From NCEH01 sp043195195 (GTDB lineage Bacteria; Pseudomonadota; Alphaproteobacteria; Rhizobiales; Xanthobacteraceae), in NCBI RefSeq assembly GCF_043195195.1, contig NZ_JBAFWT010000001.1, positions 124,001-188,000 on the forward strand: DNA of 64,000 nt, read 5' to 3'. The notes below the pieces were generated by a model that worked only from the letters and a program-made list of their open reading frames with translations, was not told the origin of the DNA and ran no database searches. Below are positions 27,456-36,942 of the stretch, piece after piece (the first letter of the stretch is position 1; each line of letters opens with the position of its first letter). The position numbers were made by a program, and so were the translations under genes.

Positions 27456-28229
27456 TCAGCCGCGATAGATGGGCGCGCCGGATGGGGCGCCGGTGGTGCC
27501 GCCGTCCACCACGATCTCGGCGGCGGTGACGTTTGAGGCATCGTCCGAGGCGAGGAACAGGACCGTCTTCGCCACTTCCTCGGCCTCGCCGATCCGGCCG
27601 AGCGGGATGCCGCGGGCAAGGGCCGCATCGAGCGCCGCGCGCGCATCCTCGGTCGGAGCATACGGCGTCCAGATGGGGGTGCGCACCGCGCCCGGGACCA
27701 CCACGTTCACACGGACCCCGCGCGGGGCCAGTTCGGACGCGAGCACGCGAGACATGGCCCGCACGCCCGCCTTGGCCGCAGCATATGCCGACCAGTTGGA
27801 CCCGCCGAGAACCGCTAGGACCGAGCCGTTGAGCACCACCGAGCCCCCCTTGGCCAAGAACGGCTCGGCGGCCTGCACGGTGAAGAACACACTCGTCAGG
27901 TCGATGCGAATGATCTGCTCGAACGCCTCGACGGTGGTCTGGCCGAGCGGAGTCACGCCGCCGATCCCGGCATTGGCGAATACGATATCCAGTCCGCCGA
28001 AAGCCTCGGCGGCCTGCTTCACGGCCGCCGCGGTGGCGGCGAAATCCCCCACGTCGGCCTGCAGCGCCAACAGGTTCGGCCCAAGCTCGGAGGCCGCGGC
28101 GTCAAGGGTTTCGCGATTGCGGCCGGTGATCGCCACCTTCGCCCCCTCGGCGATGAAAAGGCGCGCGGTGGCCAGGCCGATGCCGCTGTTTCCGCCCGTA
28201 ATGAATGCCCTTTTGCCGGCGAGACGCAT
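27456..28229 (-). CDS. SDR family oxidoreductase
   Basis: Classical short-chain dehydrogenase of 257 residues. It has TGGNSGIGLATA for cofactor, FANAGIGG, the Ser in NGSVLAVLGG, and YxxxK in SAYAAAKAGV. Arg in TGRNRE suggests NADP preference. The ATG at 28229 is preceded by GGAGATCACA, whereas the open frame runs 24 bases further. It is divergent from an HxlR regulator, the common arrangement in which the regulator controls the oxidoreductase. The substrate is unknown. Confidence 0.88.
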   Translation of the reverse strand: MRLAGKRAFITGGNSGIGLATARLFIAEGAKVAITGRNRETLDAAASELGPNLLALQADVGDFAATAAAVKQAAEAFGGLDIVFANAGIGGVTPLGQTTVEAFEQIIRIDLTSVFFTVQAAEPFLAKGGSVVLNGSVLAVLGGSNWSAYAAAKAGVRAMSRVLASELAPRGVRVNVVVPGAVRTPIWTPYAPTEDARAALDAALARGIPLGRIGEAEEVAKTVLFLASDDASNVTAAEIVVDGGTTGAPSGAPIYRG

Positions 28230-28295
28230 TGTGATCTCCATAATTGGTTTCATATTGAAACTGATGGACGTCTAGCCGATCTAGTTTTATCATGC

Positions 28296-28318
28296 AATCA
28301 TATTAAATGATGATCATC
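28296..28318. promoter_or_regulatory. Candidate HxlR operator between the SDR and hxlR genes
   Basis: The AT-rich 125-base intergenic region holds ATCAT-ATTAA-ATGAT (28296-28310), which runs into the 10-bp palindrome GATGATCATC (28309-28318). HxlR proteins bind short palindromes between divergent genes. The assignment is inference from position and symmetry. Confidence 0.45.
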
Positions 28319-28353
28319 CTGAAAAAACGCATCCGAGGAGCCGGAGAAAGGCG

Positions 28354-28812
28354 ATGAAACGCACCCGCATGGACGAAGCAGATTGCCCCATCGCCCGCAC
28401 GCTCGACGTGGTAGGGGATTGGTGGTCGCTGCTGATCGTGCGCGACGCATTCCTGGGCCGGCGCCGGTTCGGAGAATTCCAGAAGAGCCTGGATATCGCC
28501 CGCAACATGCTCTCCGCGCGCCTCAAAGCGCTGGTGGCCGAGGGCATATTGCAGAGCGTGCCGGCCGCCGATGGCAGCGCCTTCAATGACTATGAGCTGA
28601 CCGAAAAAGGCCGCGACCTGTTTCCGATCATCGTGGCGCTCCGCCAATGGGGGGAAAAACATCAATACGCGCCGGGCGAGGCGTTTCCGCCCCTGGTCGA
28701 CACGGCCTACGGCCGACCGCTCGCCCCGCTGGAGGTGCGCGACGCCGAGGGGCACGTCCTCTCGGCGCAGCAGACGCGGCTGATCCTGCCGGCGGTGCCT
28801 CAGGGGGCGTAG
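28354..28812 (+). CDS. HxlR family transcriptional regulator
   Basis: A 152-residue winged-helix regulator with the family signature CPIARTLDVVGDWWSLLIVRDA. The conserved Cys near residue 10 is a redox-sensing residue in some HxlR proteins. FGEFQKSL, ISARLKAL-like MLSARLKALVAEGIL and YELTEKGRDL follow. It is divergent from the SDR gene, its likely target. Its 3' end overlaps der (opposite strand) by 13 bases. Confidence 0.92.
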   Translation: MKRTRMDEADCPIARTLDVVGDWWSLLIVRDAFLGRRRFGEFQKSLDIARNMLSARLKALVAEGILQSVPAADGSAFNDYELTEKGRDLFPIIVALRQWGEKHQYAPGEAFPPLVDTAYGRPLAPLEVRDAEGHVLSAQQTRLILPAVPQGA

Positions 28813-30161
28813 GGATTGGCCTTTTCCCGCAATGTGATGCGGATCGGCACGCCGGGCAGGCTGAAGGCTTCGCGCAGGCTGTTGGAGAGATAGCGCAGAT
28901 AGCTTTCGGGCACCGCATCGGTGCGCGAGCAGAAGATGACGAAGCTCGGCGGGCGGGCCTTGGCCTGCGTCATATAGCGGATCTTCAGCCGCTTGCCCGA
29001 AACCGCCGGCGGCGGATGGGTGTCGGTGGCCTGTTGCAGGAAGCGGTTGAGCGGGTTGGTGGGAATGCGGATGTTCCATACCCGGTAGGTTTCCGCGATC
29101 GCCTCCACCAACCGGTCCAGGCCACGCCCGGTCAGCCCCGAGATCGGGATGATCGGTACGCCCTTGATCTGGGGCAGCAGATGATCGGCCTCTTCCCGCA
29201 GCCGGCTCATGAGGCCGGTGTCGGGCACGAGATCGGATTTGTTGAAGCCGATCACCACGCCCCTGCCCTCGCGCTCCACGAGATCCGCGATGCGCAGGTC
29301 CTGCTCCTCGAACGGGCGGGTGGCGTCGATCAGCACCACCACCACTTCGGCGAATTTCATGGCCCGCAGGGCGTCGGCGGCGGAGAGCTTCTCCAGCTTG
29401 TCGTCGATGCGCGCGCGCTTGCGCAGGCCGGCGGTGTCGAACACATCCAGCCGACGGCCGCGCCAATTCACTTCCACCGAAATGGAATCGCGCGTGATGC
29501 CGGCTTCCGGGCCGGTCAGCAGGCGGTCCTCGCCCAGCAGGCGGTTGATGAGGGTGGACTTGCCGGCATTGGGACGCCCCAGCACCGCCACCTTGATGGG
29601 CCGCTTGGCGCGTTCCTCGTCGGTTTCCTCGTGGTCGTCCTCAACCTCTTCCGGCTTCATGGTGTGCGCGGGAAGCGCGTCGCAGATGGCGTCGTAAAGA
29701 TCCGAGAGGCCCTCGCCGTGCTCGGCGGAGAGCGGGATCGGCGTGCCGAGGCCGAGCGCATAGGCCTCCATGGAGCCAGCCTCGCCGGCCTTCCCCTCGC
29801 TCTTGTTGGCGACGAGGATGGTCGGCTTGCCGGATTTGCGCACCAGCGCGGCGAACGCGCGGTCGGTCGGGGTCAGGCCTGAACGGGCATCCACCATGAA
29901 CAAAAGCGCGTCGGCATCGCCGATGGCGGCCTCCGTCTGCGCCCGCATGCGGCCTTCCAGGCTCGCCGGGTCGGCCTCCTCCAGCCCCGCGGTATCGACG
30001 ATGCGGAACGAGAGGTCGCCGAGACGCGCGTCGCCCTCGCGGCGGTCGCGGGTCACGCCGGGGCGGTCGTCCACCAGCGCGAGCTTCTTGCCCACGAGAC
30101 GATTGAACAGGGTCGACTTGCCCACGTTGGGCCGGCCGACGATGGCGAGGGTAAAGGACAT
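28800..30161 (-). CDS. der: Ribosome biogenesis GTPase Der (EngA)
   Basis: Essential double GTPase needed for 50S maturation, 453 residues. The first G domain has GRPNVGKSTLFNRL (8-21) and DTAGLEE. The second has GRPNAGKSTLINRL and DTAGLRKRARI, followed by the C-terminal KH-like domain ending RITLREKANPYA. An acidic linker (EEVEDDHEETDEE) joins the two. It lies 34 bases after a small lipoprotein gene. Confidence 0.97.
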   Translation of the reverse strand: MSFTLAIVGRPNVGKSTLFNRLVGKKLALVDDRPGVTRDRREGDARLGDLSFRIVDTAGLEEADPASLEGRMRAQTEAAIGDADALLFMVDARSGLTPTDRAFAALVRKSGKPTILVANKSEGKAGEAGSMEAYALGLGTPIPLSAEHGEGLSDLYDAICDALPAHTMKPEEVEDDHEETDEERAKRPIKVAVLGRPNAGKSTLINRLLGEDRLLTGPEAGITRDSISVEVNWRGRRLDVFDTAGLRKRARIDDKLEKLSAADALRAMKFAEVVVVLIDATRPFEEQDLRIADLVEREGRGVVIGFNKSDLVPDTGLMSRLREEADHLLPQIKGVPIIPISGLTGRGLDRLVEAIAETYRVWNIRIPTNPLNRFLQQATDTHPPPAVSGKRLKIRYMTQAKARPPSFVIFCSRTDAVPESYLRYLSNSLREAFSLPGVPIRITLREKANPYAP

Positions 30162-30195
30162 GTTTTTTTAAGCTCGGCGCACGCGCGCCCTAGAG

Positions 30196-30459
30196 TCAGT
30201 TGCTGCCCGGCGCGGCCGCGGAGGCATTTGGCTTGGCGGCCGAGATTGCGTCAAGCGACACGTTGGAATTGGATGGCTGATCCAGCGGCGCGGACTGGGT
30301 CACCCCGGGCACGCCGTTCGGAAATACCGGCTGGCGGCTCCCGGCGAGCGGGGTCTTGCGCTCCTGGAACGGGTTGATCTTATCGAAATCAAAGCTCTCG
30401 CAGCCGGTGAGGCCCAGAAGAAGAGAGCCGGCGATCAGCAGGCGCAGCGTCCGGTGCAT
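30196..30459 (-). CDS. Small putative lipoprotein
   Basis: An 87-residue protein with an N-terminal signal and lipobox (LLLGLTGC, then ESFDFDKINPFQ), so it is probably lipidated at Cys and held in the inner or outer membrane. The rest is Pro/Ser/Asn-rich and unstructured. The ATG at 30459 has AGGAG 7 bases upstream. An earlier ATG at 30474 overlaps the TPR gene stop (ATGA). I recognise no family. It lies between a YfgM-like TPR protein and der, the place where bamB often sits, but it is not BamB. Confidence 0.75.
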   Translation of the reverse strand: MHRTLRLLIAGSLLLGLTGCESFDFDKINPFQERKTPLAGSRQPVFPNGVPGVTQSAPLDQPSNSNVSLDAISAAKPNASAAAPGSN

Positions 30460-30470
30460 GGGGAAGCTCC

Positions 30471-31265
30471 TCATTTCGTGGTGCTTGCGCCGTCCGCCGG
30501 GCCGGAAGCGGCTGCGGGCGGTGCGGCGGGCGCCGGTTCGGAAGCGGCAGGCGCGGCCGGCGCCGGAGCGGTCTTTGCGGCCGCTGCCGCGGCGGCAGCC
30601 TCCGAAGCGGGCGCCGGCACGGCGGCCGTGGCGGTGAGGGTGCGGATCAGGTCCATGCGGTTGCGCACCCCGAGCGGCACTTCCGGATCGTCGATCGCCT
30701 GCTGAGCGGTCTTGTTCGCCGCCGCGAGGTCCCCGGCCTTGTACTGAGCGAGCGCCAGCAATTCGCGCGCCGAATGGCGCAGGCCGCCGGTGCCGTCGGC
30801 GAGCGGCTGGAGCTGGGCCTTGATCTCGTCGAGCGGCGCGGTATCGACCATCAGGAGCGAAGCGCGCACGCTCGCAAGGTCGCGCAGGACCGGGGGCAGC
30901 GTGCCGTCATTGGCCAGCGCCATGAAGGCGGCGACCGCGGCCGGCTTGTCCTTGGTCCCCAGTTCGCCGGCGGCGCGGAAGCGCGCCAGCGTGCGATAGC
31001 CCGCAGTTCCATCCTTGGCGAGCGCATCGAAGGCGGCCTGCGCCTCGGCGGTCTTGCCCTCGTCCGCAAGGGTCGCGGCCGCCTCGTAGCGGGCGCCGGC
31101 GACCTGCGCCTTCTGCAGGCTGTAATAGCGATAGGCACTGTAGGCGCCGGCGGCGGCAATGATCGCGACCACCAGGAGGATGAAATAGATGCCGAAGCGG
31201 TCCCAGATCCGGCGCAGCCGGTCGCGCCGCAGGTCATCTTCGATCTCGTGGAAAATATCGGTCAT
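30471..31265 (-). CDS. YfgM-like tetratricopeptide repeat membrane protein
   Basis: A 264-residue protein. The N-terminus MTDIFHEIEDDLRRDRLRRIWDRFG precedes one transmembrane helix (IYFILLVVAIIAAAGAYSAYRYY) and periplasmic TPR-like helices (KTAEAQAAFDALAKD), matching the TPR_21/YfgM family. The C-terminal 60 residues are an Ala/Pro-rich low-complexity tail. YfgM works with SecYEG, BamB and periplasmic chaperones in E. coli. A similar role here is inferred. The frame continues upstream, but the ATG at 31265 begins the family. Confidence 0.85.
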   Translation of the reverse strand: MTDIFHEIEDDLRRDRLRRIWDRFGIYFILLVVAIIAAAGAYSAYRYYSLQKAQVAGARYEAAATLADEGKTAEAQAAFDALAKDGTAGYRTLARFRAAGELGTKDKPAAVAAFMALANDGTLPPVLRDLASVRASLLMVDTAPLDEIKAQLQPLADGTGGLRHSARELLALAQYKAGDLAAANKTAQQAIDDPEVPLGVRNRMDLIRTLTATAAVPAPASEAAAAAAAAKTAPAPAAPAASEPAPAAPPAAASGPADGASTTK

Positions 31266-31384
31266 GAAAGGTCCGCAACAGGCACGCGCCGAGAGTGCCC
31301 GGACAAAGCCCAGGCTGAGGGCGCGTAAACTAGCCATGCGGCTGCATCGTGGCAAACCTTTCCGGGCGCCCCGCTGCAGGACCG

Positions 31385-32596
31385 CTAAAGTTTTGCCCGC
31401 ACATGATCCAGAAACAGCAGGAGCAACCCCGCCAGCAGCCCCCACACCGGCGCCCCGAGCCCGAAGGCGGATACGCCCGACACCGTCGTGGTGAAGGTGG
31501 CCACTGCCGCCAGCCTCCCCTTCTCCTCAGCCAGCGCAGCCGTGAGCGCACCAGTGAGCGGGGACAGCAGCGCAAGCCCGGCAATGGTGGCGATCAGCGC
31601 TGGCGGGAGGGCCGCGAACACCGCCACCATCGTCGCGCCCAGCCCCGCAAGGATCACATAGAACAGAGCGTAGAATGGGCCGGTAAGAAACCGCTTCGAG
31701 GGATCGGGATGGGCGTCCTTCCCCGTGCAGATTGCCGCCGTGATGGCCGACAGCGTCACCGAATGGGAGCCGACCGGCGCCAGAATCAGCGAGGCCAGCC
31801 CCGTTGTGGCGAGGATCGACCCGGTCGGCGGCTGGTAGCCCGACGCCCGCAGCACCGCGAATCCAGGCAGATTTTGCGCCGCCATGCTCACCAGGAACAA
31901 GGGCAGGCCGAGGCCGAGCATCACCGCCGGGTCGAAGATTGGCATGACGAAAGTCAGTTGCGGCGTTTCCCACCCGCCGGCCAACGGCGCGTTGAGCCCA
32001 AAAACGAAAACGCCGGCGGTTCCGGCGGCCAGCACCGCGAGCACCGCCCAGCTCGGCGAGAACAGCCGCACCAGGAAAAACAGCGCCAGCAACGGCAGCA
32101 CCAAAGCGGGGCTTGAGGTGGCGTGATCGGCAACCGCCATCACGAACCGCGCCAGCACACCCGCCAGCATCGCCGCCGCGACGCTCACCGGAATGCGCGC
32201 CACGAGGCGCCCGAGCGGGCGGATGGCGGCGCACAGCATCACCAGAACCGCCGCCAGCAGGAAGGCCCCGACCGCCGCCTGCATGCCGACGCCGACGCCA
32301 AAGCCTGCGATCAGCGCCGCTCCGGGGGTGGACCATGCGGTCACGATGGGCATGCGATGGTACAAGCTGAGATAGAGGGTGGTGCCGGCGGCGCCGAGGC
32401 ACACGGCGGCGACCCAGGAGGCGGTCTGCGCCGGGCTCGCTCCAACGGCGCCAGCGGCCGCGATCACCAGCGGCACCGTGCCGCCGAACCCCACCAATGC
32501 CGCAACAAGGGCCGCGACCACCACGGACATGCGCAGCGCCGGCCCTGCTTGCCCTATCCCTGCGGGCCCGCCGGGCGTGTCGGAAGATGCATCCAC
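31385..32596 (-). CDS. benE: Benzoate/H+ symporter BenE family
   Basis: A 403-residue membrane protein with about 12 helices. TAWSTPGAALI, LARIPVSVAAAMLAGVL and FEG/NL-type motifs of the BenE family are visible (FVMPIFDP, GAPVWGLLAGLLLLF). The family imports benzoate, but no benzoate-degrading gene is in this window, so the substrate is open. It begins 7 bases after the beta-lactamase stop, making a panB-bla-benE unit. Confidence 0.87.
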   Translation of the reverse strand: MDASSDTPGGPAGIGQAGPALRMSVVVAALVAALVGFGGTVPLVIAAAGAVGASPAQTASWVAAVCLGAAGTTLYLSLYHRMPIVTAWSTPGAALIAGFGVGVGMQAAVGAFLLAAVLVMLCAAIRPLGRLVARIPVSVAAAMLAGVLARFVMAVADHATSSPALVLPLLALFFLVRLFSPSWAVLAVLAAGTAGVFVFGLNAPLAGGWETPQLTFVMPIFDPAVMLGLGLPLFLVSMAAQNLPGFAVLRASGYQPPTGSILATTGLASLILAPVGSHSVTLSAITAAICTGKDAHPDPSKRFLTGPFYALFYVILAGLGATMVAVFAALPPALIATIAGLALLSPLTGALTAALAEEKGRLAAVATFTTTVSGVSAFGLGAPVWGLLAGLLLLFLDHVRAKL

Positions 32597-32603
32597 GGTC
32601 GGC

Positions 32604-33443
32604 TCAACGATCTTGCGCCGCGAGCACGGGCTCCAGCGCCATCAGCGCTTGGCGCCGCGCCCGCAGGCCGAGCGGTTCGTCCACCGCGAAATCGAGCGAG
32701 AGGAAGCGGGCGAAGACGAAGGTCTTCTTGCCCTTCTCGGCCCAGCCGACGAACCAGCCGAACGGGCGGGTGCGATCCAGCGTGCCATCGTTGAGCTGAA
32801 GGAAGCCGGAACCGGTCTTGCCGTAAAGGGCATAGCCCGCCGGTTCCTCGGGCGCGCGCAGCAGGGCGGCGGTCTTGTCCACGGCATCGGCGCTGACGGG
32901 GAGTTCGCCCTTCAGCATCTTGCGCAGAAAATCCACCTGCTCGCGCGGGGAAATCTGGAGCGATGAGGACAGCCACGCCCGGATCAGCCCGTTCTCCTTG
33001 CCGGGATCACCGGAGAGGTTCTCGTTGCCATAGACGAAGGCCTTCACGTAGCCGGCGAATTTTTCCGCGCCGAGCTTGCGGGTCAGCACCTGCGAGTACC
33101 AGACGACGGAATTCTTCATCCAGGCCTGCGGCGTCTGGGGCCCGGCCCAGGTTTCCTTCTGCGCCCCCTCGCCCTGCGCTAGCCCCGGCTCGGTGGTGAA
33201 AACCGGCGCTGTCGCGCTCTGCAGGATGCCGCTGTCATAACCCATCAGCGCGAGCGCGATCTTGAAGGTGGAGGCGGGGGAATGCCGGCTCGCGCACAGC
33301 CCCTGCTTCGCCGCCACCTGAGCGCTCCTCAGCTCGGTCACGAGCAGGCAATCCTCGGCCGCCTGCGCCGGGGCCGCGGCGAAGGCAGCAAGCATCAGGC
33401 CCGCAGCCAGGAAACAGGTGCGCCGACCCCCAGCCCCCTTCAT
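32604..33443 (-). CDS. Class D (OXA-type) beta-lactamase
   Basis: A 279-residue exported serine hydrolase. The signal peptide (about 1-28, LAAFAAAPAQA) precedes the full class D motif set: Ser58-Thr-Phe-Lys61, Ser112-Val-Val114, Tyr138-Gly-Asn140, Trp157 in AWLSSSLQISPREQ and Lys209-Thr-Gly211. Every catalytic motif is intact, so activity is likely, though its substrate range cannot be read from sequence. The start overlaps the panB stop (ATGA), so it may be co-expressed with pantothenate synthesis. No mobile element is adjacent: it looks like a resident chromosomal gene. Confidence 0.93.
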   Translation of the reverse strand: MKGAGGRRTCFLAAGLMLAAFAAAPAQAAEDCLLVTELRSAQVAAKQGLCASRHSPASTFKIALALMGYDSGILQSATAPVFTTEPGLAQGEGAQKETWAGPQTPQAWMKNSVVWYSQVLTRKLGAEKFAGYVKAFVYGNENLSGDPGKENGLIRAWLSSSLQISPREQVDFLRKMLKGELPVSADAVDKTAALLRAPEEPAGYALYGKTGSGFLQLNDGTLDRTRPFGWFVGWAEKGKKTFVFARFLSLDFAVDEPLGLRARRQALMALEPVLAAQDR

Positions 33444-34270
33444 GACGCCTTCGGCGCCTTGGGCGCATAGGTGTGCTCGGGACCAGGGAAGGTGCGTGCA
33501 CGCACCTCGTCAGCATAATTGGCCACCGCCTGTTCGATGGCAGGCCCCAGCTCGGCATATTTCTTCACGAACTTCGGCACCCGCTGGCCAAGGCCGAGCA
33601 TGTCCTCGAGCACCAGGATCTGGCCGTCGCAAGCCGGGCTGCCGCCGATGCCGATCGTGGGGGTGGAAATTTCCTGCGTGATGCGGCGGGCCACCGGCTC
33701 GGCCATGGCCTCCAGCACGATGGCGAAGGCGCCGGCCTCCGACACGGCATGCGCGTCCTCCACGATGGAGGCCGCTTCCGCATCGTCGCGGCCGCGCGCT
33801 TTGAACGAGCCGAGCGTGTTGATGGCCTGCGGGGTCAGGCCCACATGGCCCATCACCGGCACGCCGCGATCCACCAGGAAGCGCACGGTCTCGGCCATGC
33901 GCACGCCGCCTTCCAGCTTCACCGCCCCGGCGCCGGTTTCCTTGAGCACGCGGGCGGCGGTGTGGAAGGCCTCCACCGGGCTCGCCTCATAGCTGCCGAA
34001 CGGCAGGTCCACCACGATCAGGGCCCGCTTGGTGCCGCGCACGACCGCGCGCCCGTGCACGATCATCATCTCCACCGTGACCGGCACGGTGGTTTCCAGC
34101 CCGTGCATCACCATGCCCAGGCTGTCGCCGACCAGGATCAGGTCCACGTGGCGATCCAGCAGCTGAGCGGTATGCGCATGGTAGGAAGTCAGGCTGACGA
34201 TGGGGTCCCCGCCCTTGCGCGCGAAGATTTCCGGCGCGGTGACGCGCTTGGCGTCGGCTTGGATGGACAT
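33440..34270 (-). CDS. panB: 3-methyl-2-oxobutanoate hydroxymethyltransferase PanB
   Basis: First committed enzyme of pantothenate synthesis, 276 residues. Motifs are LTSYHAHTAQLLDRHVDLILVGDSLGMV, VVDLPFGSYEASP, KLEGG, GHVGLTPQ and IGIGGSPACDGQILVLEDMLGL. The ATG at 34270 (MSIQADAKRVT) is the family start. The open frame runs 165 bases upstream without similarity. panC is absent nearby. Followed directly by the beta-lactamase gene. Confidence 0.97.
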   Translation of the reverse strand: MSIQADAKRVTAPEIFARKGGDPIVSLTSYHAHTAQLLDRHVDLILVGDSLGMVMHGLETTVPVTVEMMIVHGRAVVRGTKRALIVVDLPFGSYEASPVEAFHTAARVLKETGAGAVKLEGGVRMAETVRFLVDRGVPVMGHVGLTPQAINTLGSFKARGRDDAEAASIVEDAHAVSEAGAFAIVLEAMAEPVARRITQEISTPTIGIGGSPACDGQILVLEDMLGLGQRVPKFVKKYAELGPAIEQAVANYADEVRARTFPGPEHTYAPKAPKAS

Positions 34271-34343
34271 GACGCGTTCCTCGATATGTTTTTGCTTGAA
34301 GCCTGGGTGGACGGGAACCCGGCGCGCGGCCCCGCCCGAAAAG

Positions 34344-34913
34344 TCAGCCCATGACCGGCACGCCCACAACATAGGGGTGGAAAACAAAGGCCAGCAAGAG
34401 ATAGGCGACGAGTCCGCCGACCACGGCCAGCACATCCCCCCGATAGCCCTGCGGCGCGACCGGCAACGCGCCGCCCCGGCGCTTCAGCGAGATGCGGTCA
34501 TAGACCGCCCAGGCAAGCACCGAGCCGAACAGCACGATGGAGGCGATGTCGCCGTTGACGAGCAGATGGGCCAGCGCCCAGATCTTTACAGCCACCAGGA
34601 GCGGATGCTTGAGCTTTGCCCTGATGTGGCTCGGCACATAGGCCGCGACGCCGGCGATGCTGGCGAACACCATGAGCAGAAGGGTGATGTGGCGCATAAA
34701 CACCGGCGGGTCCCATATCGGGGTCGAGCCGGCCGCCCGCCACAAGGCAAAGCCGTAGGCCGTGAGCAGCAGGCCGCTGATTGAGACCAGCGAAAAAAAG
34801 CCCTTGTACTGCCCCTCGCCGAGCCGGCCGATCAGGCCGGTGCGCACGTCGCGCAGGGTGACCACGACATGGACCCCCAGCAGCAGGACAAGACCGAACA
34901 GCATCATGTACAT
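34344..34913 (-). CDS. NnrU family membrane protein
   Basis: A 189-residue protein with about six hydrophobic helices. MRHITLLLMVFA, RAKLKHPLL and KIWALAHLLVNGD are typical of the NnrU family, first named from a nitric-oxide-reduction locus and related to isoprenoid-type membrane enzymes. No denitrification gene is in the window. The ATG at 34913 gives a start in the first helix. Upstream is a 416-base gap to guaB. Confidence 0.87.
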   Translation of the reverse strand: MYMMLFGLVLLLGVHVVVTLRDVRTGLIGRLGEGQYKGFFSLVSISGLLLTAYGFALWRAAGSTPIWDPPVFMRHITLLLMVFASIAGVAAYVPSHIRAKLKHPLLVAVKIWALAHLLVNGDIASIVLFGSVLAWAVYDRISLKRRGGALPVAPQGYRGDVLAVVGGLVAYLLLAFVFHPYVVGVPVMG

Positions 34914-35329
34914 GCGCGCATTCCCAGCATGACCGTCGTGGCGCCCCACCGCATGTGCCGACACGTCCGCGCCAAAACTCACGCGGACGTGCCCTGCGGT
35001 GGGCGTCGAGACATTAGAGCATGTCCAGCAAAAGTCGACCGGGAATTGGTGGCCGGCAATCAATATAAGATATTGATATTACTATATATATTTTAAATGA
35101 GTGGAAGATCGGCCTGGCTTTTGAGCCATCCGCGCGCGCATCCCCGCCCGCCCGCAGGGCGCCCCTGCGCCCTGCGCATGGAGGAAGCGTACCGGTGGGC
35201 CTTTGAATCCGCGTCCGGCCATGGTATGCGCCACCGCCAACTCGATAACGCGGCAGGAACCTCCATTTCCACCGTGTTTCTCCCTTCCCGGCCGGACGCT
35301 TCGGCCGTGCCCATGTCAAGGAGTTGGCC
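34914..35329. other. Intergenic region nnrU-guaB with AT-rich inverted repeat
   Basis: Divergent promoter region. It contains an AT-rich island at about 35050-35100 with ATCAATATAAGATATTGAT (35059-35077), perfect 8-bp arms around AAG, and a TATATATATTTT run. An open frame at 35097-35396 is not protein-like and overlaps guaB, so I reject it as a gene. A promoter for guaB is expected within 35100-35310 but I cannot fix it. Confidence 0.5.
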
Positions 35330-36853
<1,524 letters not shown>

Positions 36854-36885
36854 CGCGCCGCCCATCGGGCGCGAAGACGGGATAT

Positions 36886-36917
36886 AAAAAAGCCGGGGCT
36901 CAACCCCCGGCTTTTGT
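36886..36917. terminator. Bidirectional terminator between guaB and hslU
   Basis: AAAAGCCGGGG / CCCCGGCTTTT form a GC-rich stem with a 5-6 base loop, with A-run and T-run on the two sides. It can end transcription of guaB (plus) and hslVU (minus). Confidence 0.9.
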
Positions 36918-36942
36918 GTTTCCGCTCCGAACGGGCAGCCTG

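Noticed and set aside
31385..33443. Mobile resistance cassette carrying the class D beta-lactamase
   Set aside because: No integrase, transposase, attC-like element or terminal repeat is seen, and base composition and gene overlap with panB match the neighbours.
34344..34913. A denitrification locus suggested by the NnrU call
   Set aside because: No nitrite, nitric oxide or nitrous oxide reductase gene is present. NnrU proteins are widespread in bacteria that do not denitrify.
35059..35077. FNR/NnrR-type box upstream of nnrU
   Set aside because: The arms are ATCAA...TTGAT with nine bases between, the opposite order to TTGAT-N4-ATCAA, so it does not match.
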